Of a DNA stretch of 64,000 nt, positions 8,323 through 18,560 are shown one piece after another. The notes beneath the pieces are model-generated. The model was given only the letters and a program-made list of their open reading frames with translations, was not told the DNA's origin and searched no databases. Position 1 is the first letter of the stretch. Every line of letters starts with the position of its first letter. A program made the position numbers and the translations under genes. The stretch is from Macrothele yani (lineage: Eukaryota; Arthropoda; Arachnida; Araneae; Macrothelidae): positions 117,737,072-117,801,071 of the forward strand of contig CM076999.1 of the NCBI GenBank assembly GCA_039090855.1. Reading direction: 5' to 3'.

Positions 8323-9615
8323 TCAGAGTTTTAGAGTCTGGATTTTGCTTAAAATCTTGACTGCAATTGAAACTTTTTTCTCCGACATATCTGATATGTA
8401 CAATGAGAGTTTAATCGGCATTTTTTCCAACAAAAACTCCTCCCGAAACACGATTTCGTTTCTGTTTCTACGTATTACATCCTTTTTTATGTATTCGTCC
8501 AGGCGAGCAATGGGGGTACAATCATTGGATATCATCAGAAGCATTGCATTAGGATACTGTTTAAATTTTTTTTTTCAACGTTTCGTCTACGTATCTTCTT
8601 TGACCTCGGATGGTTTGAATATGTAATCCCAGGGGAATGCACAAGGAATCGAAATGATGCTCTTCTGGAATCCAAAAGGCAAGTCGATGATCGGAAGCTG
8701 TGGAGCCGATATGACCGGCTTCTCTCAACCTACACAGTTCTTTACTCACACGATTGTATTTTTTTCAAGTTCCGCAAAGTCCTTTTCCAATTCCGCAAAG
8801 TTCTTTTCCAATTCCGCAATCTTTTTATTTTTAGCCACTAAGTCATTTTGCATCTCTTGCATTTTTCCCTTGTAGACATCTAGGTTCCATTGTATCTCCT
8901 TCTTTTTATCCTCTGTGGTTTTTAGCTTGTCTAACATTTCATTCCTGTCGTCCTGATCAGTTTTCAAGATTAGTAGCAATTCTTGCATCATTTTATCTTT
9001 AAATTCCAAATACATAGGTTCATTGATTTTAGTTTCCAATTTTGGTTCATTTGATTTTTGTTGACGCATTGTAGTTGTGAAATGTTTGCAAAATAACTTC
9101 TGAAATTCTTTCGCTTGGGGTCTGTGTGATTTAAAAATGAAATATATCACACCAGTTGCATTGATAAACAATTCATGACCTTTGAATCTCTTCAAACCTT
9201 CAAGATCTCTGTACTGCTTTTTAAATTCTGTGAGATTTTTGGTTGCATTTGCCGGATCGGAATAACCAAGTGCTGTTGCCAAATGATATGTGTGAAACCA
9301 AGTGACATTGTTGACGTCTACAATAATCTCAACAGCTTTTTCACGAAATGACATCAAAATCTGACCGTTTGCCATAAAATTTATAAAATCTAGTTGGCTG
9401 TTGTGACCTGCAGCGCATTTCTGGTAATGTTCTTCAAATTCAGAATCGGTTAACTGTTCAAAGAGTTCAAAACAAAAACAGCATTGCCTTACTTGAATTT
9501 GATGGTGTTCCGCAGCGTGCCGTTGTGCTTCGGAAACTTGTACAGTGTTGTTGCACGAACGACACCTATATTCTCCAAGATTGCCCCTTGAAGTGGATGG
9601 AATAGATAAATCCAT
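8323..9615 (-). pseudogene. bro-like: Bro-N family protein, frameshifted (baculovirus repeated ORF-like)
   Basis: The first frame (8746-9615, 289 residues) starts MDLSIPSTSRG. Residues about 16-70 hold two Cys/His clusters (CRSC...H...H and CCFCF...H...C), like small zinc fingers. Residues about 85-185 match the Bro-N DNA-binding domain (FHTYHLATALGYSDPANAT; INATGVIYFIF), and a charged coiled coil follows (about 200-285). Two more open stretches (8561-8749, 8323-8544) continue the protein in shifted frames, each shift falling in an A homopolymer (plus-strand T runs near 8757 and 8566). The gene is thus one of about 420 codons with two indels, either real decay or sequencing error. Bro proteins bind DNA and occur in baculoviruses, entomopoxviruses, ascoviruses, iridoviruses and phages. 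No clear TATA box precedes it. Confidence 0.82.
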
Positions 9616-9684
9616 TTCTCAATGGTCACTTTGTGAAATCTTTCAATCGAGAATGTAAAATCCTTTATGAGATATTAACGAAAT

Positions 9685-9919
9685 ATTTGAAGAAATGTAT
9701 TCCACTTATGCGACTTTATTAAAAAGAATTGAGTAACAGTGTGTGTAAAAATCATTTGAGTCTGCATTTATATACATAACACGCTGCTGAGATATGATTT
9801 GTTCATTTTTTTCACCGGATATGATATCATTCCGTTATTGCGACATGATGTGTTCCTTCTTTCACCGGATGCAACATTTCACCGTGTTGTGCAAGTGTCA
9901 TATTTGTTCATGGGATGGG
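9685..9919 (+). repeat. Direct repeat, right copy, flanking the Bro-like gene
   Basis: Same orientation and landmarks as 7636-7872. The copy here lacks the upstream open frame, so it is a duplicated fragment rather than a second gene. It lies about 70 bp upstream of the Bro-like start. Confidence 0.88.
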
Positions 9920-9999
9920 AGTTTTTCAAAGTATTTAATATTTTGAGTTATGTTTGACCTTATCCTATGGTACAAATTCTGTTATTATTGTGTTTTAAG

Positions 10000-10112
10000 G
10001 CTATCTTGTACCCATGGTACAAGACGTGTTGCTATCTTGTACCCATGGTACAAGACGTGTTGCTATCTTGTACCCATGGTACAAGACGTGTTGCTATCTT
10101 GTACCCATGGTA
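10000..10112. repeat. 32 bp tandem repeat carrying inverted repeats
   Basis: About four copies of CTTGTACCCATGGTACAAG plus ACGTGTTGCTAT. Each unit contains an 8 bp perfect inverted repeat around CAT, a possible operator-like or cruciform-forming site. A single diverged TGTACCCATGGTACA recurs near 10,350. Confidence 0.88.
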
Positions 10113-10114
10113 TA

Positions 10115-10640
10115 TTTACTCTGAATTTAGTAAAGTATTACATAAATATTCATTTAGATCATCAAAAGAGCGTATAATAACATGTTAAATATATTTAAAC
10201 AGCACATTTAAGACGTGCCACACGAATCCAAACGATCAATCTGTTAAATTATTAAGTTGCCAAACGAATCCAAACGATCAATCTGTTAAATTATTAAGTT
10301 GCCACACGAATCAAACGATCAATCTGTGTACTGATGCTAATATGTACCCATGGTACATAATGGGATGCTAACATTGGTACATGATGGGATATTTACTCTC
10401 AATTTAGTAAAATAATACATAAATATTCATTTAGATCATTAAAAGAGCGTATAACGATAGGTTAAATATATTTAAACAGCACATTTCAGCACCACAGTCT
10501 CTCCAATATATATCCGAACAAAAAATAAGGTGAAGACAACTCGTCTGATATTTAAACAGCACATTTCAGCACCACAGTCTCTCCAATATATATCCGAACA
10601 AAAAATAAGGTGAAGACAACTCGTCTGAACTGGTTAGAAT
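10115..10640. repeat. Duplicated segments just outside the palindrome
   Basis: A ~95 bp block (TAAATATTCATTTAGATCAT, AAGAGCGTATAA, ATATTTAAACAGCACATTT) occurs at 10,115-10,210 and 10,390-10,490. A 48 bp unit (CACGAATCCAAACGATCAAT) occurs three times at 10,215-10,325. A 71 bp unit containing ACAGTCTCTCCAATATATAT is duplicated in tandem at about 10,487 and 10,558; the palindrome's outer edge falls inside the second copy. Confidence 0.8.
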
Positions 10641-10659
10641 TCTTTTAATCACATAGGAC

Positions 10660-11000
10660 CCCGTCTAATAGGGATCCCGTCTGATTTACACAATATTGAA
10701 AGATTTGTGGTGAAGGCAGCTCGTCTGATGTACACAATATTGAAAGATTTGTGGTGAAGGCAGCCCGTCTGATGTGTGGTGAAGGCAGCCGGTCTGATGT
10801 ACACAATATATGTTAGGTGTTACGGTGAAGGCAACCCGTCTGATGTACACAATATGTAACAGATTTTACGGTGAAGGCAACCCGTCTGATGTACACAATA
10901 TGTAACAGATTTTACGGTGAAGGTAACCCGTCTGATGTACACAATATATGTTAGATATTTTGGTGAAGGCAACCCGTCTGATGTACCCAATATGATGGCC
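10660..11000. repeat. About 50 bp tandem repeats, left arm
   Basis: Units of the form GGTGAAGGCAACCCGTCTGA plus TGTACACAATATGTAACAGA repeat six to seven times, next to the outer edge of the arm. The mirror array is at about 33,150-33,480. Reading frames here are repeat shadows. Confidence 0.9.
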
Positions 11001-11030
11001 ATTTCATTCCAATGGATATATTTTTCATTC

Positions 11031-11170
11031 CGGAAATGACGTCATTCTTTAAGACGCTCTGATTGGTTGTCGTGTTCAGAATGCTGTGATTTGATTGGTT
11101 GTTTACTAATGATTGGATTGGTTCTTGGACGAGCTCAATTATTTTTCTGGGTAGTATCGCCTATATAAAA
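11031..11170 (+). promoter_or_regulatory. Inward-facing CRE/CCAAT/TATA promoter 1, left arm
   Basis: In order: an ETS-like CCGGAA abutting a perfect CRE TGACGTCA (11037-11044), four inverted CCAAT boxes (ATTGG at about 11,062, 11,094, 11,112 and 11,117), and TATATAAAA at 11162-11170. This ordered set is typical of a strong RNA polymerase II promoter aimed toward the palindrome centre. GTAAGTTATT follows the TATA directly. No open frame follows, so any transcript would be non-coding or spliced. Confidence 0.65.
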
Positions 11171-11721
11171 GTAAGTTATTAGAAAAGATTGTGATAATTA
11201 GGAATAAACAAAAATATTGGCCTCCGGAACGGTTTCATATTATAATTGATAAAAGTTTTTATAATATATATTTCGTTCCATAGAGTTATAAATTGTATAA
11301 TAATTTCCTCTATTTTGTCATGAATTAATCTTTTTTTCTCTTCAAATTGGTTCTCAAAACATTTAGATCTTTTAAAAAGACTGACGAAATAATATTTATC
11401 CGTTACTTTCTTGTCCCCCCCCTAGTTTAGTGATTGAAAGATATTTTCCAATGCGTGGTATTTCAAAGAATTTTGAAAGATAGTGTCATTGAATGTGACT
11501 GGTTTTATCGAATCAAAATAATAAAACCACCAAGTATAATGGAAGAGTTTTCTCAGGATTTATAATGTTATACTTTTTTTAAATCCAGATTTTGTGGTGA
11601 CTCTTCTGACAAGGATTATACACAATATCTGTTTAGATTTTGTGGTGACTCTTCTGACAAGGGTTATACACAATATGTAACAAATTTTTATGGCCTCCAA
11701 TGGATAATTTTTTTTTCATTC

Positions 11722-11928
11722 CGGAAATGACGTCATGATTTTTTTATTCCGGAAATGACGTCATTTTTTTAAGACGCTCTGATTGGTTGTCGTGTTTAGA
11801 ATGCAGTGATTTGATTGGTTGTTTATTTACACAGCTGTGATTTGATTGGCTATCCATTTAGTAATGTAGTGGTTGGATTGGTTCCTGTAGTGGACGAGCT
11901 CAATTTTTTTTTCGGGTGGCTATATAAG
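11722..11928 (+). promoter_or_regulatory. Inward-facing CRE/CCAAT/TATA promoter 2, left arm
   Basis: A second copy of the same module: two CCGGAAATGACGTCA sites (CRE at 11728-11735 and 11756-11763), inverted CCAAT boxes over 11,780-11,890, the shared GACGAGCTCAATT block, then TATATAAG at about 11,921. A GC-rich GGGCGGGCGGG lies just downstream. It is clearly a duplicate of the module at 11,031-11,170. Confidence 0.65.
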
Positions 11929-12049
11929 TAAGTTATTTTTCTGGGGTTGGGCGGGCGGGTAACAGTATGATATAATAATTCAGAGACTACAGACGTACTT
12001 ACAATGCTCCTAATTATTATTAATAAATAATATGTAATAATTTAATAAT

Positions 12050-12063
12050 ACTACTACTACTAC

Positions 12064-12110
<47 letters not shown>

Positions 12111-12735
12111 TACTACTAATAATAATAAAATACTACTAATAATAATAAAATACTAATTTTGTAGAAATTAATACTTTGACATTGGATAAGATTGTAATAA
12201 TTAGGAATAAGAACAAAAAATACTAGTATTGTAGAAATAAGTACTTTGACATTGGATAAGATTGTAATAATTAGGAATAAGAATTCAAAAAATAAGAACA
12301 AAAAATACTAGTATTGTAGAAATAAGTACTTTGACATTGGATAAGATTGTAATAATTAGGAATAAGAACAAAAAATACTAGTATTGTAGAAATAAGTACT
12401 TTGACATTGGATAAGATTGTAATAATTAGGAATAAGAACAAAAAATACTAGTATTGTAGAAATAAGTACTTTGACATTGGATAAGATTGTAATAATTAGG
12501 AATAAGAATTCAAAAAATAAGAACAAAAAAATACTAGTATTGTAGAAATAAGTACTTTGACATTGGATAAGATTGTAATAATTAGGAATAAGAATTAAAA
12601 AAATAAGAACAAAAAAATATTAGTATTGTAGAAATAAGTACTTTGACATTGGATAAGATTGTAATAATTAGGAATAAGAATTAAAAAAATAAGAACAAAA
12701 AAATATTAGTATTGTAGAAATAAGTACTTTGAAAG
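12050..12735. repeat. TAA/TAC trinucleotide tract and ~70-90 bp minisatellite, left arm
   Basis: An (ATT/TAA)n tract at 12,050-12,130 leads into about eight copies of a unit containing GTAGAAATAAGTACTTTGAC, ATTGGATAAGATTGTAATAA and TTAGGAATAAGAA, with an optional AATTCAAAAAATAAG insert. Mirrored at about 31,420-32,100. Confidence 0.9.
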
Positions 12736-12790
12736 AGTTAAAAAAAACAACTAATTAGAGAACATGGAAATGTAGACCTTAGTATGTAGA

Positions 12791-12893
12791 CTTTTATAAA
12801 TTATAATATGAAAATACAAAAGCTTTTCCTACAGCCTGCGCTTCGCTTGGCCTCCGGAACGCTTTTGTATTTTCATATTCTAATTTATAAAAG
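12791..12893. repeat. Long hairpin with GC-rich loop, left arm (outer)
   Basis: A ~33 bp stem, CTTTTATAAATTATAATATG onward, pairs with its complement at 12,861-12,893. The loop is GC-rich and carries GCGCTTCGCTTGGCC and GGCCTCCGGAACG. Flanked outside by TGTAGACCTTAGTATGTAGA. A partial copy with the same CCTCCGGAACG lies at about 11,218-11,265. Confidence 0.88.
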
Positions 12894-13489
12894 TTTCTAT
12901 CTTTCCTAACAATAAGAGACGTTATTTCTTAATTACAATAATAAAAAAATTCCGTTGGTTTAGATCATTCAAAAGACTGACGAAATAATGTTTTTATGAA
13001 TATCGGTATGGCATCGGTCTGTGTATATCGTCATCAAATAACGAATGCATCTTGTTGATGCTGATCAAATTAATAAAGTAACAGACATCGCAATGGATAT
13101 ACATTACACAAATACACTAATACATTACACAAATATATATACACACACACAACAATTAAATAAACATAAAGGTAAGTGGGGAGGTAAGTTTTGTTTTTAA
13201 TTTACTGTAATTTCCGTATCTTAGGTAGGAAGAAATATTAGAATGATCCAATAGTTTCTAATTATTGAATAATATCAGGTAGTGTGTTCTCCATTGACGT
13301 TATACATAATTGACTGTAGAAGAATTATGTTCGTTCTTGATATGTCTGTAACAAGATAACTCTTGTTACTCTGCCAAAGTACACAAAATCCCCCTCCAAT
13401 TGATCATTATTAATCCACTGCTATACAAAAGTCCCCAAGTTTCTTCTAGAATAGTGTGTCACGCAATGGCATAATATGATGTAGTTATA

Positions 13490-13682
13490 ATGTTGCCCCA
13501 TTAGAACTGCAGAATTATAATACTTCCCCTGATTTCATGTTGCCCCATTAGAACTGCAGAATTATAATACTTCCCCTGATTTCATGTTGCCCCATTAGAA
13601 CTGCAGAATTATAATACTTCCCCTGATTTCATGTTGCCCCATTAGAACTGCAGAATTATAATACTTCCCCTGATTTCATGTT
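13490..13682. repeat. 47 bp tandem repeat, 4 copies, left arm
   Basis: Units of TTGCCCCATTAGAACTGCAG plus AATTATAATACTTCCCCTGA repeat exactly four times. The mirror copy at 30,467-30,657 also has four, so this array has not changed since the arms formed or has been homogenised. Confidence 0.92.
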
Positions 13683-13787
13683 CTTGACTGCAATGTTTGT
13701 TGGGATTCTTCTCCCAATTATAGTACAATCTACTACTTAAAATGACCTCTATAGAATCTACTCACCCCCCTTTTTTTAATTGTTTTC

Positions 13788-13832
13788 TTGGGTACCAAAT
13801 CAAAGACCTTTCTCATAATCAATAAAAGTCAT
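13788..13832 (-). mobile_element. Reverse transcriptase motif fossil, left arm
   Basis: The minus strand (mirror of 30,313-30,357) encodes the non-LTR reverse transcriptase signature FIDYEK, and with a one-base slip its usual continuation (FDLVPK) is visible. Only this core motif is readable; the rest is decayed. Confidence 0.6.
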
Positions 13833-14089
13833 GTATGGAAGTTTTCCCCCCTCACCCGCTCTTTCATCTATAATAGTACTCTGTACCTCATCTTTTTTTT
13901 TTTGAATACCATTTCAATAATATTCCCCATCCATTTCAACCAACTGTATAGATTATCATGAACCACTAATAAGAGAGACATGGTAGTAAAATCATTATAG
14001 CAATTTCTCCGTGTTGGTCCTCTTACAAGTATTTAACACATTTCATCTGTAATTTTTTTGAAAACCACTAATTTAAAAAATCATTTGAA

Positions 14090-14270
14090 CTCGTAGCAGA
14101 TTGTCCCACAAAATTTCAATGGGGTTGAAATTTGGAGAGTGCAATATGATGCAGTGTACGATAAACAGTGTATGCAGAGATTATTTTGAGCTTTCACAAA
14201 ATGTGGCAGGACTCCGTCAAATTGTCACCCCCATTTCTCTAGTTGTTTAAGAGGAGAACCTGTTTTTTTT
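14090..14270 (-). mobile_element. Tc1-like transposase fossil, left arm
   Basis: The minus strand near 14,095-14,145 encodes SPNFNPIEILWDNL, the Tc1-family catalytic-glutamate block (usual form SPDLNPIEHLWD). The preceding ~120 bp reads like the upstream transposase region across frames. Mirrored at 29,870-30,060. Confidence 0.7.
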
Positions 14271-14539
14271 TTCATCATTACAAGACCTAATCTTTTTCTC
14301 AAGCAGAAATCCAATGATGAAGTTATTTTGATCTCACAAGACACTTGAAAGAAATAGGTTGACTTAATTTCTGTTATCCTTAAAAGTTAATTCAACAAAA
14401 GACACAATATTAAAAACATTTATTATTTTTTTCCTCACATCTTACAAAAATTGTTACAAACTACAGTTGCTGAAACAGTAAATGATCCATAACATATTTT
14501 TTCTTTTTGTATGAAAGAGCTACACATGAATTGCTGAAA

Positions 14540-14705
14540 CAGTCCCTAGACGATTCAGGTCCCTAGACAGCTTCAGGTGACTTCCCTAGAGGATTCAGGT
14601 CCCTAGACGATTCAGGTCCCTAGACGATAAGGTCGTCCCTAGACGATAAGGTCCCTAGACGATTCAGGTCCCTAGACGATAAGGTCCCTAGACGATAAGG
14701 ATTCA
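14540..14705. repeat. 16-19 bp repeat, left arm
   Basis: GTCCCTAGACGATTCAG and GTCCCTAGACGATAAG variants repeat about nine times. Mirrored at about 29,440-29,610. Confidence 0.9.
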
Positions 14706-14984
14706 TCACGTTAAACAGCTGAAAATGGAGAGGAAACAAAAATATATATAATTAAATATCGAGGCATCTGCGTAAACTTATTATAGGTGAAAATTAGACC
14801 AATGTCTATAACATACACACACACTAAATACAAGATACTTTTCACTTTTTCTTGGCCTGTACACTCCAATAATGAAGCTATTTTTAATCTCACAAGATAC
14901 TTTTTGTACTCTTCCAACAGATATGAGCAGCTGTAATAAAGTTTTCTCATCTCAACATTCAGTATCTCACACACAAGACTTTTT

Positions 14985-16610
14985 ATACTTTATAGCTCCT
15001 CCTTAAAAGATGATGATATGAGCAGCTGTAATAAAGTTTTCTCATCTCAACATTCAGTATCTCACACACAAGACTTTTTATACTTTATAGCTCCTCCTTA
15101 AAAGATAATGAAATGAACAGCTGTAATAAAGTTTTCTCATCTCAACATTCAGTATCTCATACACAAGACTTTTTGCACTTTATAGCTCCTCCTTCACAGA
15201 TAATGATATGAACAGCTGTAATAAAGTTTTCTCATCTCAACATTCAGTATCTCATACACAAGACTTTTTATACTTTATAGCCTCCCTTTTTAAAAATAAT
15301 GATATGAACAGCTGTAATAAAGTTTTCTCATCTCAATATTCAGTTTAGGTTACCAACACACACAAGACTTTTTATACTTTATAGCCTCCTCTTTTTAAAA
15401 ATAATGATATGAACAGCTGTAATAAAGTTTTCTCATCTCAATATTCAGTTTAGGTTACCAACACACACAAGACTTTTTATACTTTATAGCCTCCCTTTTT
15501 AAAAATAATGATATGAACAGCTGTAATAAAGTTTTCTCATCTCAATATTCAGTTTAGGTTACCAACACACACAAGACTTTTTATACTTTATAGCCTCCCT
15601 TTTTAAAAATAATGATATGAACAGCTGTAATAAAGTTTTCTCATCTCAATATTCAGTTTAGGTTACCAACACACACACACACACACACAAGACTTTTTAT
15701 ACTTTATAGCCTCCCTTTTTAAAAGATAATGACATGAACAGCTGTATTAAAGTTTTCTCATCTCAAATATTCAGTTCAAGTTATCTCATACCAACACACA
15801 CAAGACTTTTTATACTTTGTAAGCCCCCCTCCTTTAAAAGATAATAACATGAGCAGCTGTATTAAAGTTTTCTCATCTCAAATATTTAGTTCAAGTTATC
15901 TCACACACAAGACTTTGTAAGCCCCCTCCTTTAAAAGATAATGACATGAGCAGCTGTATTAAAGTTTTCTCATCTCAAATATTCAGTTCAAGTTATCTCA
16001 CACACAAGACTTTGTAAGCCCCCTCCTTTAAAAGATAATGACATGAGCAGCTGTATTAAAGTTTTCTCATCTCAAATATTTAGTTCAAGTTATCTCACAC
16101 ACAAGACTTTGTAAGCCCCCTCCTTTAAAAGATAATAACATGAGCAGCTGTATTAAAGTTTTCTCATCTCAAATATTCAGTTCAAGTTATCTCACACACA
16201 AGACTTTGTAAGCCCCCTCCTTTAAAAGATAATAACATGAGCAGCTGTATTAAAGTTTTCTCATCTCAAATATTCAGTTCAAGTTATCTCACACACAAGA
16301 CTTTGTAAGCCCCCTCCTTTAAAAGATAATAACATGAACAGCTGTATTAAAGTTTTCTCATCTCAACACACACAAGACTTTTGTAATTTATAGTCCCCAA
16401 CAGATAATGACATGAGCAGCTGTATTAAAGTTTTCTCATCTCAACACACACAAGACTTTTGTAATTTATAGTCCCCAACAGATAATGACATGAGCAGCTG
16501 TAATAAAGTTTTCTCATCTCAACACACAAGACTTTTTGTATTTTATAGTCCCCAACAGATAATGACATGAGCAGCTGTAATAAAGTTTTCTCATCTCAAC
16601 ACACACGTCC
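14985..16610. repeat. 95-115 bp minisatellite, left arm (shorter allele)
   Basis: About 17 units, each with CAGCTGTAATAAAGTTTTCT plus CATCTCAA and ACACAAGACTTT...TATAG. Sub-families differ by short inserts (AATATTCAGTTTAGGTTACC, CCCCCTCCTTTAAAAGAT). The mirror array at 27,350-29,160 is about 180 bp longer, roughly two units. The frame at 14711-14974 is a shadow of the array end. Confidence 0.92.
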
Positions 16611-16680
16611 TTTCATCTATTATCTTTTAAGTTACAACTTTACAAATATTATACATAACATATAAACCATTAGATAGAAA

Positions 16681-16787
16681 CTTTTATAAATTAGAATATG
16701 AAAATGCAAAAAGCGTTCCGGAGGCCAAGCGAAGCGCGGCCGTAGGAAAAGCTTTTGCATTTTCATATTATATGTAATTTATAAAAG
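16681..16787. repeat. Long hairpin with GC-rich loop, left arm (inner)
   Basis: Same family as 12791-12893 but in opposite orientation. The stem CTTTTATAAATTAGAATATG pairs with 16,751-16,787, the loop holds GTTCCGGAGGCCAAGCGAAG, and the flank ACATACTAAGGTCTACATTC is the inverse of the flank at 12,770. The two hairpins thus bound a ~4 kb block as inverted repeats. Confidence 0.88.
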
Positions 16788-17345
16788 TCTACATACTAAG
16801 GTCTACATTCCATTGAACTTTTTTTATTTAAATTTAAAAATATGATGAATATGATTTAGTTAAAAATTTGGGTTGATTTCATTCGTAATCACAGTACAAC
16901 AAACACTTTTATCATAAAAAATTCAAATTATCTTTAAAACAGCTGGTTTGTTACATTTAGCAATATTTAATAATGATCATAAAGTCAGTTTAAATCTCAC
17001 AAATAGTTTAAATTTAAAAAAGTAAGTGAATATTGTCAAATTTCATATAACGGCAAGGAAGATTAGATTTCCGAGAAACCATTTTGATAACAAATAGGAA
17101 GATACTTATACTGACTTTTGGGAACGGTTATTTTATACTGACACTAATAACAGACTGTTAAGTGATTTTAAACTTCAGTTCTATGCTTAAATTAAAAATG
17201 TAACTGAAAATTTGGGTTGATTTCATTTGTAACGCCACGATACGGGGGAAAAATTCAAATTATCTTAAAAACAGATGGTTTGTTTGATTGATCAATATCT
17301 AATAATGATCATAAAGTCAGTTTTAGTCTCACAAATAGTTTAAAT

Positions 17346-17726
17346 TTAAAAAAATAGGTGAATATTGTCAAATTTCATATATCGGCAAGGAAAGAGTATA
17401 TTTCCGAGAAAACCATTTTCAAAAATAGTAAAATAATGATACTGACTTTTGGGATTCTCAATAATAAAATAAAGTCTTGTCTCAACGTCTGACTTAATCA
17501 AAAAATTACTTTTAAAAAATGTACTTACGACCCTCCTTTTTTCATCCATCTTTAAATAGGTCATCTTTGATGGTAGCAGCCAGTGGTCCTTTTCATCTAT
17601 AACTTTAAAAATGTCATCTTTTAAGGGTGGCAAGAGATCCATCCATCTTTTAAGGGTGGCAGGATCCATCTTTTGAGGGTAGCATCCATCTTTTAAGGGT
17701 ATCCATCTTTTGAATGTAGCATCCAT
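17346..17726 (-). other. Open frame of 126 codons over a degenerate repeat (left arm), doubtful gene
   Basis: Its first half is a simple AAAGATGGATGCTACCCTC repeat, its second half runs through the ~350 bp repeat family. A GTAAGT donor-like site occurs inside (mirror near 26,430). The amino-acid sequence reflects the DNA repeats. It is identical to 26236-26616, but that follows from the palindrome, not from coding selection. Probably part of the 3' region of the 210-residue gene. Confidence 0.3.
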
Positions 17727-17929
17727 CTTTTAATTTAAGGGTAGCGGGATCCATCTTTTGAGGGTAGCATCCGTCTTTTGAGGGTAGCATCCATCTTTTG
17801 AGGGTGACAGGAGTGTATGGAAATTTGTTACAATGAATGTTAGTGTAATAATTTTGTGATACATTTCACTGCATGTCCTTTAAAGATTTAACTACAGTGA
17901 AATGTGAGCCAAAGGAGTAAATTGAATTA

Positions 17930-18560
17930 TTAATTTGATTTTTTAACTGTGTAGTAACTAGAATTCCCCTTTACCTTTTCGGACAATGTTGTGGATATTT
18001 TTTTATATAAGTCTGATTGTCTGTTTTGAAAGCATTAAAAAAAATATTATGAAAAGACCATGTGTCATTATAGGTGTCAAGGAATGACATTTTTGGGTTA
18101 CCTAATTTAGTATATTCAGATTTTAAGAGGGAAATCATAAAAAAATCTTCATTCAAAAATGGTGCTGTGTTTAAGTGTCTTTCATCAAGTATGTAGGATA
18201 TATTATGAAATATGAGGCTTTTGATTATTACCTCGTGTTTTTGTTTGTGGTAGGTTAAAAATATGTCTCCTATTATGTCACTCTGAAATCGTATTATATG
18301 TGGGGTTTTGGCTCTTAAAATTTTACTTAGTAAACTTGTTGTGTTTGTTTGTTTTTTGGGTGAAGGGGAATTCTGGTTCTTTTTTCTTTTTGCTGTGTGG
18401 ATGATTGCTGTGTTGACGGTTGCTGTGTGGATGGTTGCTGTGATTCTGAATCAGACTCAGAATCAGACTCAGATAGAGATTTGAAAGATTCAGAACTTTC
18501 GCCAAAACAATCTTTCATGACAGCATTGTAAGAAGTTGGTTTAGCAGTTGGTGCAGACAT
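17930..18560 (-). pseudogene. Left-arm copy of the 210-residue gene, two frameshifts
   Basis: Reverse complement of 25400-26032 except for two single-base losses, both in A homopolymers: one after the QQ-rich stretch (near 18,390) and one near 18,003 (7 versus 8 A). The first shift destroys the C-terminal two thirds. The TAG-ATG acceptor-start junction at 18560 and the upstream TATA (21,232-21,238) and donor (21,087-21,092) are preserved. Since both differences are homopolymer length, sequencing error is as likely as true inactivation. Confidence 0.75.
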
